Notes under the pieces: model-generated
The model's database searches: none
Told to the model about the DNA's origin: nothing
The model's input: the letters and a program-made list of their open reading frames with translations, nothing else
Program-made: the position numbers and the translations under genes
Part shown: piece by piece, positions 24,432-33,393 of the stretch
Numbering within the stretch: the stretch's first letter is position 1
Layout of the letters: each line of letters begins with the position of its first letter
Assembly (NCBI GenBank): GCA_002419585.1
Contig: DIGJ01000026.1
Location: forward strand, 1 to 64,000
DNA: 64,000 nt
Source of the DNA: Lachnoclostridium sp. UBA5725
Lineage (GTDB): Bacteria; Bacillota; Clostridia; Lachnospirales; Lachnospiraceae
Direction of reading: 5' to 3'

Positions 24432-25472
24432 ATGAAAAAAGAAGAAATTAAATCATTTAATTTAGAAGAATTAGGTCAGATTTTTGAAACACTTGGTGAA
24501 AAAAAGTTTCGAAGTAAGCAAGTATATGAATGGCTTCATAAAAAAGGAGCTGTTTCATTTGATGAGATGACAAACGTATCAAAAGATCTTCGCGAGAAAT
24601 TAAGTGAAGCATATGAAATTCGACCAGTTATCATGATCGATAAAATTACTTCAAAAACAGATGAAACCAGTAAATTTTTATTTGGTCTTTGGGACGGGAA
24701 AGTAATCGAGAGCGTGCTTATGAAATATAAACATGGAAACAGTGTTTGTATTTCTTCTCAGGTGGGTTGTCGGATGGGGTGCAATTTTTGTGCTTCCACG
24801 CTGGGGGGGTTGGAGAGAAATCTTGAACCAGCGGAAATGCTCGCCCAAATTTATGAGATTCAAAGAATATCTGGGGAACGTGTTTCCAATGTAGTTGTAA
24901 TGGGAACGGGAGAACCCTTTGATAACTTTGATAATTTGTGTAAATTTATTGAGATACTATCGGATGAAAACGGACTTAACATCAGTCAAAGGAATATAAC
25001 CGTATCGACATGTGGAATTGTGCCAAAGATTTATGAATTGGCGGACAAACAGTATCAGATAACGTTAGCGATTTCCTTACATGCACCAAACGATAAAATT
25101 CGCAAAGAGCTTATGCCTGTAGCAAATAAATACTCCATTGATGAGATAATGAAAGCGTGCCGCTATTATTTTGATAAAACGGGACGAAGACTTACCTTTG
25201 AGTACAGTCTATGCGAAGGTGTCAATGATAAAGAAGAAAATGCGAAGGAATTGAGTAAGCTTGTTCGGGATTTAAACTGCCATATTAATCTGATTCCAGT
25301 GAATCCCATCAAAGAGCGCAACTACAGACATACCGATATGTCCTATATACAAAAATTCAAATTAATACTTGAAAAAAATAGAATAAATGTTACTATTAGA
25401 AGAGAAATGGGTAGCGACATTGACGCAGCTTGTGGACAATTACGAAAAAAATATATGGATACTATAAACTAA
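24432..25472 (+). CDS. rlmN: Dual-specificity rRNA/tRNA adenine C2-methyltransferase RlmN
   Basis: Radical SAM enzyme that methylates A2503 of 23S rRNA and A37 of some tRNAs. The radical SAM cluster site is CRMGCNFC (CxxxCxxC), and a late Cys in IDAACGQLR plus the upstream SCGIVP-type Cys (STCGIVP) serve the methyl-transfer chemistry. Start at 24432 has TTAGGAG at -8; the frame extends upstream into rsmB but without a ribosome site. 346 residues. Resistance relative Cfr is excluded by the operon context. Confidence 0.95.
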   Translation: MKKEEIKSFNLEELGQIFETLGEKKFRSKQVYEWLHKKGAVSFDEMTNVSKDLREKLSEAYEIRPVIMIDKITSKTDETSKFLFGLWDGKVIESVLMKYKHGNSVCISSQVGCRMGCNFCASTLGGLERNLEPAEMLAQIYEIQRISGERVSNVVVMGTGEPFDNFDNLCKFIEILSDENGLNISQRNITVSTCGIVPKIYELADKQYQITLAISLHAPNDKIRKELMPVANKYSIDEIMKACRYYFDKTGRRLTFEYSLCEGVNDKEENAKELSKLVRDLNCHINLIPVNPIKERNYRHTDMSYIQKFKLILEKNRINVTIRREMGSDIDAACGQLRKKYMDTIN

Positions 25473-25487
25473 GATGGAGGGAAATCA

Positions 25488-26210
25488 ATGGAAAGTTTTG
25501 CAATTACAGATATTGGTGTAAAACGACAAGTGAATCAAGATTACATATATTATGTAGAGAATTCTATTGGTAGTTTCCCAAATCTGTTTATTGTTGCAGA
25601 CGGAATGGGTGGGCATAAAGCAGGCGACTATGCATCAAGAACATGTGTTGATTGCGTAGCGGATAGCATAAAGAATAGCCAAAGAAAAACACCAATCAGT
25701 ATTTTTGAAGAAGCCATTAACAATGCAAACAGACAGGTTTTGATGGATGCAAAATCCAATAGTGAATATGAAGGTATGGGAACCACCTTTGTTTCAGCAG
25801 TCATTATTGAAAATATTCTATATGTTGCCAACATTGGTGACTCTAGATTATATATCATCAATGACGATGGAATAAAGCAGGTAACGCAGGATCATTCTTT
25901 GGTAGAAGAAATGATTCAAAACGGTGAAATAGAACGCAAAGAATCAAGACTTCATCCCAATAAAAATATAATTACAAGAGCACTCGGTACAAGTGAAGAA
26001 GTTGCAGCAGATTATTTCGAAGTAGAACTAAAAAAAGACGATGTTGTGTTACTTTGCTCGGATGGGTTGAGTAATATGATGGAAGATGAAGATATCATGT
26101 ATGTGGTACGCAGATACTCACAGCTGAGTACAGCAGGAAGCAAACTAATAGAAAAAGCAAATGCATGTGGCGGAAAAGATAATATTTCAATTATTTTAAT
26201 TCGTATATAA
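25488..26210 (+). CDS. prpC: PP2C-type Ser/Thr protein phosphatase (PrpC/Stp)
   Basis: Metal-dependent phosphatase that reverses PrkC phosphorylation. Motifs: TDIGVKRQVNQDY (metal and phosphate site, residues 6-18), VADGMGGHKAGDYAS (near 36-50), ANIGDSRLY (near 113), LLCSDGLSNM (near 185) and GGKDNISIILI at the C-terminus. 240 residues. GGAGGG precedes the ATG. Thirteen bases before prkC, the normal pair. Confidence 0.96.
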   Translation: MESFAITDIGVKRQVNQDYIYYVENSIGSFPNLFIVADGMGGHKAGDYASRTCVDCVADSIKNSQRKTPISIFEEAINNANRQVLMDAKSNSEYEGMGTTFVSAVIIENILYVANIGDSRLYIINDDGIKQVTQDHSLVEEMIQNGEIERKESRLHPNKNIITRALGTSEEVAADYFEVELKKDDVVLLCSDGLSNMMEDEDIMYVVRRYSQLSTAGSKLIEKANACGGKDNISIILIRI

Positions 26211-26223
26211 AGGAGAGGTGAAA

Positions 26224-28272
26224 ATGGTAAAACCAGGTATGTTTATAGGGGATCGATATGAAATTATTAGTAAAATCGGTACCGGGGGAATGGCAGATGT
26301 ATACAAAGCGAGATGTCATCGACTCAATCGTTTTGTTGCAATCAAAATACTAAAGCAAGAATATAGCGAAGATAAGAAATTTGTTGATAAGTTTCGAGCA
26401 GAAGCGCAATCGGCAGCAGGTTTGTCACACCCAAATATAGTAAATGTATATGATGTAGGAGAGGATGAGGGTCTTTACTATATTGTAATGGAACTGGTAG
26501 AAGGAATTACACTGAAGAATTTTATTGAACGTAAGGAAAAATTAGAAATAAAGGAAGCTACGGGTATTGCAATTCAAATTGCGCAAGGTATGGAAGCAGC
26601 ACATGCAAATCATATTATTCATCGGGATATAAAACCTCAGAATATCATTATTTCTAGAGAGGGAAAAGTAAAAGTAACCGATTTTGGTATTGCAAAAGCA
26701 GCAACCTCCAATACCATTACTTCAAATGCAATGGGTTCTGTTCATTATATTTCTCCAGAGCAGGCAAGAGGTGGATATAGTGATGAGAAAAGTGACATTT
26801 ATTCATTAGGTGTTACCCTTTATGAAATGTTAACGGGACAGGTTCCTTTTATCGGTGACAATACGGTTTCCGTTGCACTCTCCCATATTCAAGAAGAAGC
26901 AACCCCTGTGCGAACGCTGAATCCAGCAGTTACACCAAGCTTAGATAAAATAGTACAAAAATGCATGCAGAAAAAACCGGAGAGAAGATATCTTAGTGTT
27001 TCTGCATTAATAGAAGATTTAAAGAAATCAATTACGAATCCAGAAGGAGATTTTGTACAATTAGTACCGACTCTTGTGGATGATTCACCAACAATTAATC
27101 TATCGGAGGACGAAGTTAGTTCCATTCGTCGTGCGACCAAACATACTGCACCGATTATGGAGAACGCTGACAAGGAATTGGATCTTGATGCTGAGGCGGA
27201 TGACAGCGAAAAAGATCTTGATCCAAAACTTGAAAAGATAGCAATCGTGGGTGGAGTAGTTGCTGCTATTATTATGGTTCTTATCATTATCTTTTTGATA
27301 TCAAGATTAATACCATTTAAAAGTGGATCTGCAGATGCCTCCCCATCCCCATCCCCATCCCCTACTGCAACAGCAGAAACAACACAAGAGGGTATTGTCG
27401 TTCCGAAATTCATTGGTATGACACAAGAAGTTGCAGAAAATACAATTACTGAGTTGGGATTAGTACCTAAAGTTACGGAAGAAGCTTCTGAATTATATGA
27501 AGCTGGTATTGTTTGCGGTCAGAATCCAGCTCAAAATGATACGATTGAAGAGGGTGGTACCGTTGAAATAGTTGTTAGTACAGGTCCAGACCAAACCGTT
27601 GTTTTGGTACCGGATGTAACAAATAAAACATTATCCGATGCTCAGTATGCAATGACGGTTGCTGGACTTAATGCACCAAATAGTGCAGAAGAATTTAATG
27701 ATAACATCGCAGCAGGTAAAGTTATTCGTACGGAACCAGCTGCAGGAACTTCAGTTGATCGAGATTCCAGTGTTAAGATTATCGTAAGTAAAGGTTCGGA
27801 AACAAAAGTTGTTACCGTTCCGGATTTAAGTGGACTTACGGAGAAAAAAGCACTCGCTACACTGGTTGAGAAAGGACTTACTGGAGAAGTAAAAGAATAC
27901 AAATACGATAATTCCGTAAAACAAGGTAAAGTTATTTCGCAGTCCCATAGCAGTGGTACACAGGTGGAAGAGGGAACAAAAGTTACATTTACGGTAAGTT
28001 TAGGTGTTGAGGCTACCTATACCTACGAGGCATCCTTTAACATTACAGAGAATCCATTTACCTATGAGGAAGAATCGGGAACATTATCTGTGGTACTGAC
28101 TCAAGATGGTAAGAGCTGGGAAGTATATTCAGCCGAAGTGGATTACTATAGTTTTCCATTGCCTATTACATTCAATGGAAAAAGCGAATCGGTTGGAGAA
28201 ATTTCACTATACTGTGATGGCGAGAAATTTGGTTCAACTCATTCTGTTTCCTTTACGAAGGTAAAACAATAA
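26224..28272 (+). CDS. prkC: PASTA-domain Ser/Thr protein kinase PrkC
   Basis: Membrane kinase that senses muropeptides or lipid II and regulates growth, wall synthesis and spore germination. Kinase domain 10-275: glycine loop GTGGMADVY, K41, HRDIKPQN, DFGIAKA, and GSVHYISPEQA activation loop. Transmembrane helix about 340-363. A (Ser-Pro)n linker coded by a hexanucleotide repeat (27341-27362). Three PASTA repeats at about 393-458 (VPKFIGM), 461-527 (VPDVTNK) and 531-597 (VPDLSGL), then an extra beta-rich domain of about 85 residues. GTG at 26218 is part of the ribosome site AGGAGAGGTG, so ATG 26224 is chosen. 682 residues. Overlaps rsgA by one base. Confidence 0.95.
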   Translation: MVKPGMFIGDRYEIISKIGTGGMADVYKARCHRLNRFVAIKILKQEYSEDKKFVDKFRAEAQSAAGLSHPNIVNVYDVGEDEGLYYIVMELVEGITLKNFIERKEKLEIKEATGIAIQIAQGMEAAHANHIIHRDIKPQNIIISREGKVKVTDFGIAKAATSNTITSNAMGSVHYISPEQARGGYSDEKSDIYSLGVTLYEMLTGQVPFIGDNTVSVALSHIQEEATPVRTLNPAVTPSLDKIVQKCMQKKPERRYLSVSALIEDLKKSITNPEGDFVQLVPTLVDDSPTINLSEDEVSSIRRATKHTAPIMENADKELDLDAEADDSEKDLDPKLEKIAIVGGVVAAIIMVLIIIFLISRLIPFKSGSADASPSPSPSPTATAETTQEGIVVPKFIGMTQEVAENTITELGLVPKVTEEASELYEAGIVCGQNPAQNDTIEEGGTVEIVVSTGPDQTVVLVPDVTNKTLSDAQYAMTVAGLNAPNSAEEFNDNIAAGKVIRTEPAAGTSVDRDSSVKIIVSKGSETKVVTVPDLSGLTEKKALATLVEKGLTGEVKEYKYDNSVKQGKVISQSHSSGTQVEEGTKVTFTVSLGVEATYTYEASFNITENPFTYEEESGTLSVVLTQDGKSWEVYSAEVDYYSFPLPITFNGKSESVGEISLYCDGEKFGSTHSVSFTKVKQ

Positions 28273-29153
28273 TGCAAGGAAAAATTATTAAAGGTATTGC
28301 TGGTTTTTATTACGTTCATGTACCTGGTATGGAAGTGTATGAATGTAAGGCAAAAGGAATCTTTCGAAATAGAAAAATTAAACCTTACGTTGGGGATAAT
28401 GTAATAATTGATGTCCTTGATGAGACGCAGAAAAAAGGTAATATATTGGAAATTATGGACCGGAAGAATCAATTGATTCGTCCGGCTGTTTCCAATGTTG
28501 ATCAGGCACTGATTATTTTTGCGGCGGCAAGACCCGAGCCAAATCTAAATTTATTAGATCGCTTTTTGCTTATGATGAATAAGCAGGAGGTTGAAACGAT
28601 TGTATGTTTTAACAAGATGGACGCTGTAACGCAAAAACAGTTGGATTTTCTATCTGATACGTATACCAAAGGAAAGTATCAAGTATTGTTTACCAGTGCA
28701 TTGGAAGAAAAGGGAGTCAAAGAGCTTCGAAGACTTTTGCTTGATAAAACGACCGTTTTAGCTGGTCCTTCTGGTGTTGGTAAATCTTCTTTAATCAATC
28801 ATTTAATTCCTGAAGCGAATATGGAGACGGGCGAAATCAGTGAAAAAATCGAAAGAGGAAAACATACAACAAGGCATTCGCAGCTTTTTTGTATGGAAGG
28901 CTCAACCTATATTATGGATACACCAGGCTTTAGTTCTTTAAGCATTGATGACATAGACAAAGATGAATTAAAGAATTATTTTCCAGAGTTTTTGGATTAC
29001 GAGGATTATTGTCGTTTTGGTGGATGTCTCCATATTAATGAACCAGATTGCGCTGTTAAGCAGGCATTAGAGGAAGAAAAAATTAGCAAAATAAGATATG
29101 ATAATTATATTTTATTATACAAAGAATTAAAAGAAAACAGGAAATACAAATAA
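28272..29153 (+). CDS. rsgA: Ribosome small-subunit GTPase RsgA
   Basis: Circularly permuted GTPase checking 30S maturation. OB-fold N-terminus (residues 1-70); G4 NKMD near 115 precedes G1 GPSGVGKSSL near 168 and G3 DTPGFSSL near 216; zinc knuckle CRFGGCLHINEPDC near 253. 293 residues. Start ATG overlaps the prkC stop (TAATG). In Firmicutes it is a known PrkC substrate and neighbour. Confidence 0.95.
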   Translation: MQGKIIKGIAGFYYVHVPGMEVYECKAKGIFRNRKIKPYVGDNVIIDVLDETQKKGNILEIMDRKNQLIRPAVSNVDQALIIFAAARPEPNLNLLDRFLLMMNKQEVETIVCFNKMDAVTQKQLDFLSDTYTKGKYQVLFTSALEEKGVKELRRLLLDKTTVLAGPSGVGKSSLINHLIPEANMETGEISEKIERGKHTTRHSQLFCMEGSTYIMDTPGFSSLSIDDIDKDELKNYFPEFLDYEDYCRFGGCLHINEPDCAVKQALEEEKISKIRYDNYILLYKELKENRKYK

Positions 29154-29163
29154 GGAGAATACT

Positions 29164-29826
29164 ATGTATAAATTAGCACCATCATTATTAGCAGCAGACT
29201 TTTCAAATCTGGGAGATGACGTTAGTAAGATTGATAAAGCAGGAGCAGAATATGTGCATATTGACGTAATGGATGGTATGTTTGTTCCAAGTATATCATT
29301 TGGAATGCCGATAATAAAAGCAATACGTGATCGATCGGAACGATTTTTTGATGTTCATTTAATGATTGAAGAGCCAATCCGTTATATTGATGATTTTGTC
29401 GATGCAGGAGCTGACGGAATTACCGTGCATGCAGAAGCATGCAGACATCTTAGTCGTACACTTCAATATATTAAAAGTAAAGGAGTGAAAGCGGCAGTGG
29501 CATTAAACCCAGCAACTCCACTTTCTTCCATTCAATATGTGTTAAATGATGTGGACATGATTCTTATCATGACCGTAAATCCGGGTTTTGGTGGTCAAAA
29601 ATTAATTGAAGCTTCCTATAAGAAAATTAGTGATTTGAAAACCATGTTAAATGCAAATGGGTATAGTGATATTGATATTCAAGTGGATGGTGGTATTACT
29701 GCTGAGAATGCATCGCGCATCATGGAAGCAGGAGCAAATATATTAGTAGCTGGAACCTCTGTATTTTGCGGAGATATTGATGCTAATGTAGCTTTGTTTA
29801 AGGAGGTTTTTGCGAATGCGACTTGA
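29164..29826 (+). CDS. rpe: Ribulose-phosphate 3-epimerase
   Basis: TIM-barrel enzyme of the pentose phosphate pathway. Starts KLAPSLLAADFSNLG; metal and catalytic residues in HIDVMDGMFVP (near 33), DVHLMIEEP (near 60), MTVNPGFGGQK (near 139) and VDGGITAEN (near 176). 220 residues. Its end overlaps the next gene by eleven bases; the AGGAGG for that gene lies in its last codons. Confidence 0.95.
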   Translation: MYKLAPSLLAADFSNLGDDVSKIDKAGAEYVHIDVMDGMFVPSISFGMPIIKAIRDRSERFFDVHLMIEEPIRYIDDFVDAGADGITVHAEACRHLSRTLQYIKSKGVKAAVALNPATPLSSIQYVLNDVDMILIMTVNPGFGGQKLIEASYKKISDLKTMLNANGYSDIDIQVDGGITAENASRIMEAGANILVAGTSVFCGDIDANVALFKEVFANAT

Positions 29827-30517
29827 AAATCTAAAGGTCGGTAGGGGACTTGAGATTTATGTTACAAGAGCAGGATATCGTTATCGATTAGTGAGCACCA
29901 TAGAGAGTACGACACCCGGTAAAGTATATATTACTTTGATTGCATCTGCATCGAAGGTGTTTCGCTTTCTAGATACCGATGAAGTGGATATTGTCTATCG
30001 AGATGAGACACGTATTATCCAATGGGATAAGGTAAAGGGAAGCATTGAAACGGTAGATAAGACACAGATGCATTGTTTTACCTCGAACAAAGAAGGAATC
30101 AGCTTCAATCGGCGAGAATCCTTTCGCGTTGATATTGGAGATGAGATTGTTTTGTATCGTTTCCATCATAAGGAAGCAATTGAAAAAACAGAAGAAATTC
30201 AGATGGATGATTATGGAAATGAAGTAGGCACTGTCACGGTTGAAGAATTTGAAGGATTGCTAAAAGATGTCAGTGAAAATGGCTGTGGGTTTTATACAAA
30301 TCAATTGCTAAATATAGGAGATGAAATAGGATTTCCTTTATTTACTTCATTCGGAAGTATGTATTTTAAATGTGAAGTGGTAAGGCATATGGAACGTCGT
30401 AATGAAAAATTTATGGAGTTTTATGGTTGCAGGTTCCTGCGTTCCGATAAAAATTTGGGTAAATATCTGTTTGCGCTCCAAAGAGAGAGATTGCAAAAAC
30501 AAAGGCAAGGAGATTAA
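29816..30517 (+). CDS. PilZ-domain protein, probable c-di-GMP effector
   Basis: A 233-residue protein with an N-terminal YcgR-like beta domain (about 1-95) and a C-terminal PilZ domain. The c-di-GMP contacts look intact: RRESFRV (RxxxR type, near 99-105) and DVSENGCGF (D/NxSxxG, near 148-156). An earlier TTG at 29810 lies in the ribosome-site spacer; AGGAGG is nine bases before the ATG at 29816. Relatives act as flagellar brakes or regulate envelope functions. It is inserted between rpe and thiN, which are usually adjacent. Target unknown. Confidence 0.85.
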   Translation: MRLENLKVGRGLEIYVTRAGYRYRLVSTIESTTPGKVYITLIASASKVFRFLDTDEVDIVYRDETRIIQWDKVKGSIETVDKTQMHCFTSNKEGISFNRRESFRVDIGDEIVLYRFHHKEAIEKTEEIQMDDYGNEVGTVTVEEFEGLLKDVSENGCGFYTNQLLNIGDEIGFPLFTSFGSMYFKCEVVRHMERRNEKFMEFYGCRFLRSDKNLGKYLFALQRERLQKQRQGD

Positions 30518-30529
30518 TAAAATACCATT

Positions 30530-31201
30530 ATGGATGATAATTGCTTCTTAATAATAACTGGCGGCAATCTGAATCAATCTCTTATTAAAGAGTTCTTAAA
30601 TCAACGTAGCATCGAAAAGATAATCTGCGTGGATGGTGCACTTTCCTTATCTAATCAGATGAATCTTTCCATTGATTATTTGGTTGGTGACTACGATACA
30701 GTTTCGAAAGAGTTAATAAACGAGTATCGAAAAAGAGTACAGGCTGGGGAAATAGAAACGAAGATACTTTCTTTTCAACCAGAAAAGGATGAAACAGATA
30801 CGCAGTTAGCAATTTCACTTGCATTGCAATTAGGTGCAAAGGAAATATGCTTGATGGGTGCAACGGGTACTAGAATGGATCATGTGTTAGCTAATATCCA
30901 TTTGTTGAAAAGACCGTTGGATGAAAAGGTAGATGCGTATATTTTAGATGAGCATAATCGCATTTATCTAAAGGATAGTTCGTTTCAAATTGAGAAAAAC
31001 AAGGTATATGGACACTACTTTTCTTTGATTCCATTTGGAGACAAAGTTAAGGCGGTTACATTATCTGGTTTTAAATATAATACAGAATCCATTGATTTCC
31101 TTTTGGGGGATAGTCTTGGAGTAAGCAATGAACTTCTTTTGGAGAAAGGAAGCATAACATTTCAAGATGGAACGTTTATTGTTATTGAGGCAAAAGATTA
31201 A
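30530..31201 (+). CDS. thiN: Thiamine pyrophosphokinase
   Basis: Transfers pyrophosphate from ATP to thiamine to give the cofactor TPP. Conserved DGALSLSNQMNLSIDYLVGDYDTV (in two pieces: DGA near 35, GDYDTV near 53), PEKDETDTQLAI near 84 and GATGTRMDHVLANI near 111. 223 residues. The ribosome site AAGGAG (30507-30512) is 17 bases before the ATG, unusually far; an in-frame TAA at 30518 excludes an earlier start other than ATT. Confidence 0.92.
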   Translation: MDDNCFLIITGGNLNQSLIKEFLNQRSIEKIICVDGALSLSNQMNLSIDYLVGDYDTVSKELINEYRKRVQAGEIETKILSFQPEKDETDTQLAISLALQLGAKEICLMGATGTRMDHVLANIHLLKRPLDEKVDAYILDEHNRIYLKDSSFQIEKNKVYGHYFSLIPFGDKVKAVTLSGFKYNTESIDFLLGDSLGVSNELLLEKGSITFQDGTFIVIEAKD

Positions 31202-31218
31202 GAAGGAGAATATATAGC

Positions 31219-32316
31219 ATGAAGTTAGGCATTGTAGGATTACCAAATGTTGGAAAAAGCACACTATTTAATTCTTTAACAAAGGCAGGTGCAGAGTCTG
31301 CAAATTATCCGTTCTGTACCATAGACCCAAACGTAGGTATTGTAACGGTACCGGATGAAAGATTAAAGAAACTGGGTGATTTATATCACTCAAAGAAGGT
31401 TACACCTGCGGTTATCGAATTTGTTGATATTGCTGGACTTGTAAAAGGCGCATCAAAAGGTGAGGGGCTCGGAAATCAGTTTCTTTCCAATATCCGTGAA
31501 GTTGATGCAATCGTACATGTTGTACGTTGTTTTGAAGATGCCAATGTTGTACATGTGGATGGAAATGTAAATCCGATTCGTGATATTGAGACGATTAATT
31601 TAGAACTTATTTTTTCGGATATTGAAATCTTAGAGCGCCGTATTGCAAAAGCATCAAAGGGAGCAAGAAATGATAAGACACTTGCAAAAGAAGTTGATTT
31701 GCTGAATCGGATAAAAGAACACCTAGAGGATGGTAAGCTTGCGAAAACATTTGAAACTGAGGATGATGAAGAAATTGAATGGTTAAATTCATACAATTTA
31801 TTAACCGCCAAACCAGTTATCTATGCAGCAAATGTTTCGGAAGATGATTTGGCGGATGATGGAGCAAGTAATGAATATGTTTCTAAGGTGCGTGCTCATG
31901 CAAAGTCAGAAGACTGTGAAGCATTTGTAATCTGTGCACAGATAGAACAAGAAATTGCTGAACTGGATGATGAAGAAAAAGCAATGTTTCTTGAAGATCT
32001 CGGACTAAAAGAATCTGGATTGGAAAAGTTAGTAAAAGCTAGTTACAGCTTGCTTGGATTAATTAGTTATTTAACCTCAGGTGAAGATGAAACAAGAGCA
32101 TGGACGATAAAAAAAGGTACGAAAGCGCCACAAGCTGCAGGCAAAATTCATACGGATTTTGAACGAGGATTTATACGTGCTGAAGTAGTAAATTATCAGG
32201 ATTTATTAGACTGCGGAAGCATTGCTGCAGCAAAAGAAAAAGGTTTAGTTGGATTAGAGGGAAAAGAGTATATCGTGAGAGACGGAGATAATATACTATT
32301 CCGTTTTAATGTATAA
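31219..32316 (+). CDS. ychF: Ribosome-associated ATPase/GTPase YchF (Obg family)
   Basis: P-loop NTPase GLPNVGKSTLFNSLT (residues 6-20) with DIAGLVKGASKGEGLGN (G3 and switch, near 66-82) and the C-terminal TGS domain with FERGFIRAEV. 365 residues. YchF prefers ATP, binds ribosomes and affects oxidative stress responses. AAGGAG precedes the ATG. Between thiN and lgt. Confidence 0.95.
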   Translation: MKLGIVGLPNVGKSTLFNSLTKAGAESANYPFCTIDPNVGIVTVPDERLKKLGDLYHSKKVTPAVIEFVDIAGLVKGASKGEGLGNQFLSNIREVDAIVHVVRCFEDANVVHVDGNVNPIRDIETINLELIFSDIEILERRIAKASKGARNDKTLAKEVDLLNRIKEHLEDGKLAKTFETEDDEEIEWLNSYNLLTAKPVIYAANVSEDDLADDGASNEYVSKVRAHAKSEDCEAFVICAQIEQEIAELDDEEKAMFLEDLGLKESGLEKLVKASYSLLGLISYLTSGEDETRAWTIKKGTKAPQAAGKIHTDFERGFIRAEVVNYQDLLDCGSIAAAKEKGLVGLEGKEYIVRDGDNILFRFNV

Positions 32317-32331
32317 TCAGGGGGATGGCCT

Positions 32332-33189
32332 ATGACAGGAGTTAATATAGAATTTCCGAACCTTGGAATTTCTCTTCACAATGTACAGTCTGGATTTGAT
32401 GTCTTTGGGTTTCGCATTGCATTTTATGGAGTAATCATCGCTGCGGGGATGATAATCGGTTATCTCGTAGCAGAATGGCAGGCAAGAAGAACGGGACAAA
32501 ATCCAGATTTGTATTTGGATTTTGCCTTAATCGCAATTCCAATTAGTGTTATATGTGCCAGAATCTATTATGTTATTTTTAGCTGGGATTTATATCAAGA
32601 TAATCTACTGGAAGTATTTAATACACGACATGGTGGACTTGCGATTTATGGTGGTGTAATTGGAGCATTTGCAACTGCTTACATTTATGCGAAAGTAAAA
32701 AAAGTTAGTTCTGGGCTATTGGCAGATACGGGATGCCTTGGTCTTATCACTGGTCAAATCATTGGACGCTGGGGGAATTTCTTTAATAGCGAAGCATTTG
32801 GTGGTTATGCAGGGAATAGTCTTTTCGCAATGAAGCTTCCATGGAGCGTTGCTAAAAGTAATATGTCGTTATCGGATGCATTGGTAATGGAAAAATATGT
32901 ATTGAATGATTCGATATTAGTGCATCCAACCTTTCTCTATGAGTCGGTATGGAATGTCCTACTTTTAATATTGTTGGTATTTTATTCAAAACATAAGAAA
33001 TTTGATGGAGAAGTGATGCTTCTTTATTTAGCTGGTTATGGGCTTGGAAGATTTTGGATTGAAAGTATGAGAACAGATCAATTGCTTTTGTGGAACACAT
33101 CGATTCCGGTATCCATGGCGTTATCCGCATTGCTAGCGATTGTATCTTTCGGAATTATTGTATTTAAACGTAGAAAAGTAGTAAAATAA
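32332..33189 (+). CDS. lgt: Prolipoprotein diacylglyceryl transferase
   Basis: Membrane enzyme transferring diacylglycerol from phosphatidylglycerol to the lipobox Cys of prolipoproteins. About seven membrane segments; GGLAIYGGVIGA near 103, GQIIGRWGNFFNSEAFG near 142 and HPTFLYESVWN near 200 carry the conserved His/Arg/Glu residues. 285 residues. Last gene of the long run that starts at dapF; followed by a terminator. Confidence 0.95.
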   Translation: MTGVNIEFPNLGISLHNVQSGFDVFGFRIAFYGVIIAAGMIIGYLVAEWQARRTGQNPDLYLDFALIAIPISVICARIYYVIFSWDLYQDNLLEVFNTRHGGLAIYGGVIGAFATAYIYAKVKKVSSGLLADTGCLGLITGQIIGRWGNFFNSEAFGGYAGNSLFAMKLPWSVAKSNMSLSDALVMEKYVLNDSILVHPTFLYESVWNVLLLILLVFYSKHKKFDGEVMLLYLAGYGLGRFWIESMRTDQLLLWNTSIPVSMALSALLAIVSFGIIVFKRRKVVK

Positions 33190-33220
33190 GAAGTTGCCTA
33201 ATAAAGAATTACAATAAATG

Positions 33221-33257
33221 GCTACAGAATTGATTCTCCAATTCTGTAGCTATTTTT
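33221..33257 (+). terminator. Rho-independent terminator after lgt
   Basis: Perfect 12-bp stem (33221-33232 with 33239-33250), six-base loop, then TATTTTT. It closes the dapF-to-lgt run. Confidence 0.88.
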
Positions 33258-33292
33258 AAAGTGATAAAGTAAAAACATTAACGGTATTAAAC

Positions 33293-33304
33293 AAGAATAT
33301 TCTT
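33293..33304. promoter_or_regulatory. Perfect 12-bp palindrome upstream of the chemoreceptor promoter
   Basis: AAGAATATTCTT, ending 11 bases before the -35 box. Suitable as an operator for a dimeric regulator; no regulator can be assigned. Confidence 0.35.
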
Positions 33305-33315
33305 AAAACCATTAC

Positions 33316-33344
33316 TTTACAAATATCAAAGTGGGTTTTAAAAT
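33316..33344 (+). promoter_or_regulatory. Promoter of the chemoreceptor gene
   Basis: TTTACA (33316-33321) and TAAAAT (33339-33344) with a 17-base spacer. No sigma-D type flagellar promoter was recognised here. Confidence 0.6.
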
Positions 33345-33393
33345 TGTAATTTGGTGGTAAAAATTGGAAGTAATTACAAAGGAGAGATAAGTA

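Noticed and set aside
24432..25472. Cfr-type resistance methyltransferase
   Set aside because: Housekeeping operon position between rsmB and prpC and family-typical length indicate RlmN.
26889..27413. Long antisense open frame (174 codons) within prkC
   Set aside because: Lies wholly opposite the kinase/linker of a clear prkC, has low-complexity Ser-rich content and no ribosome site.
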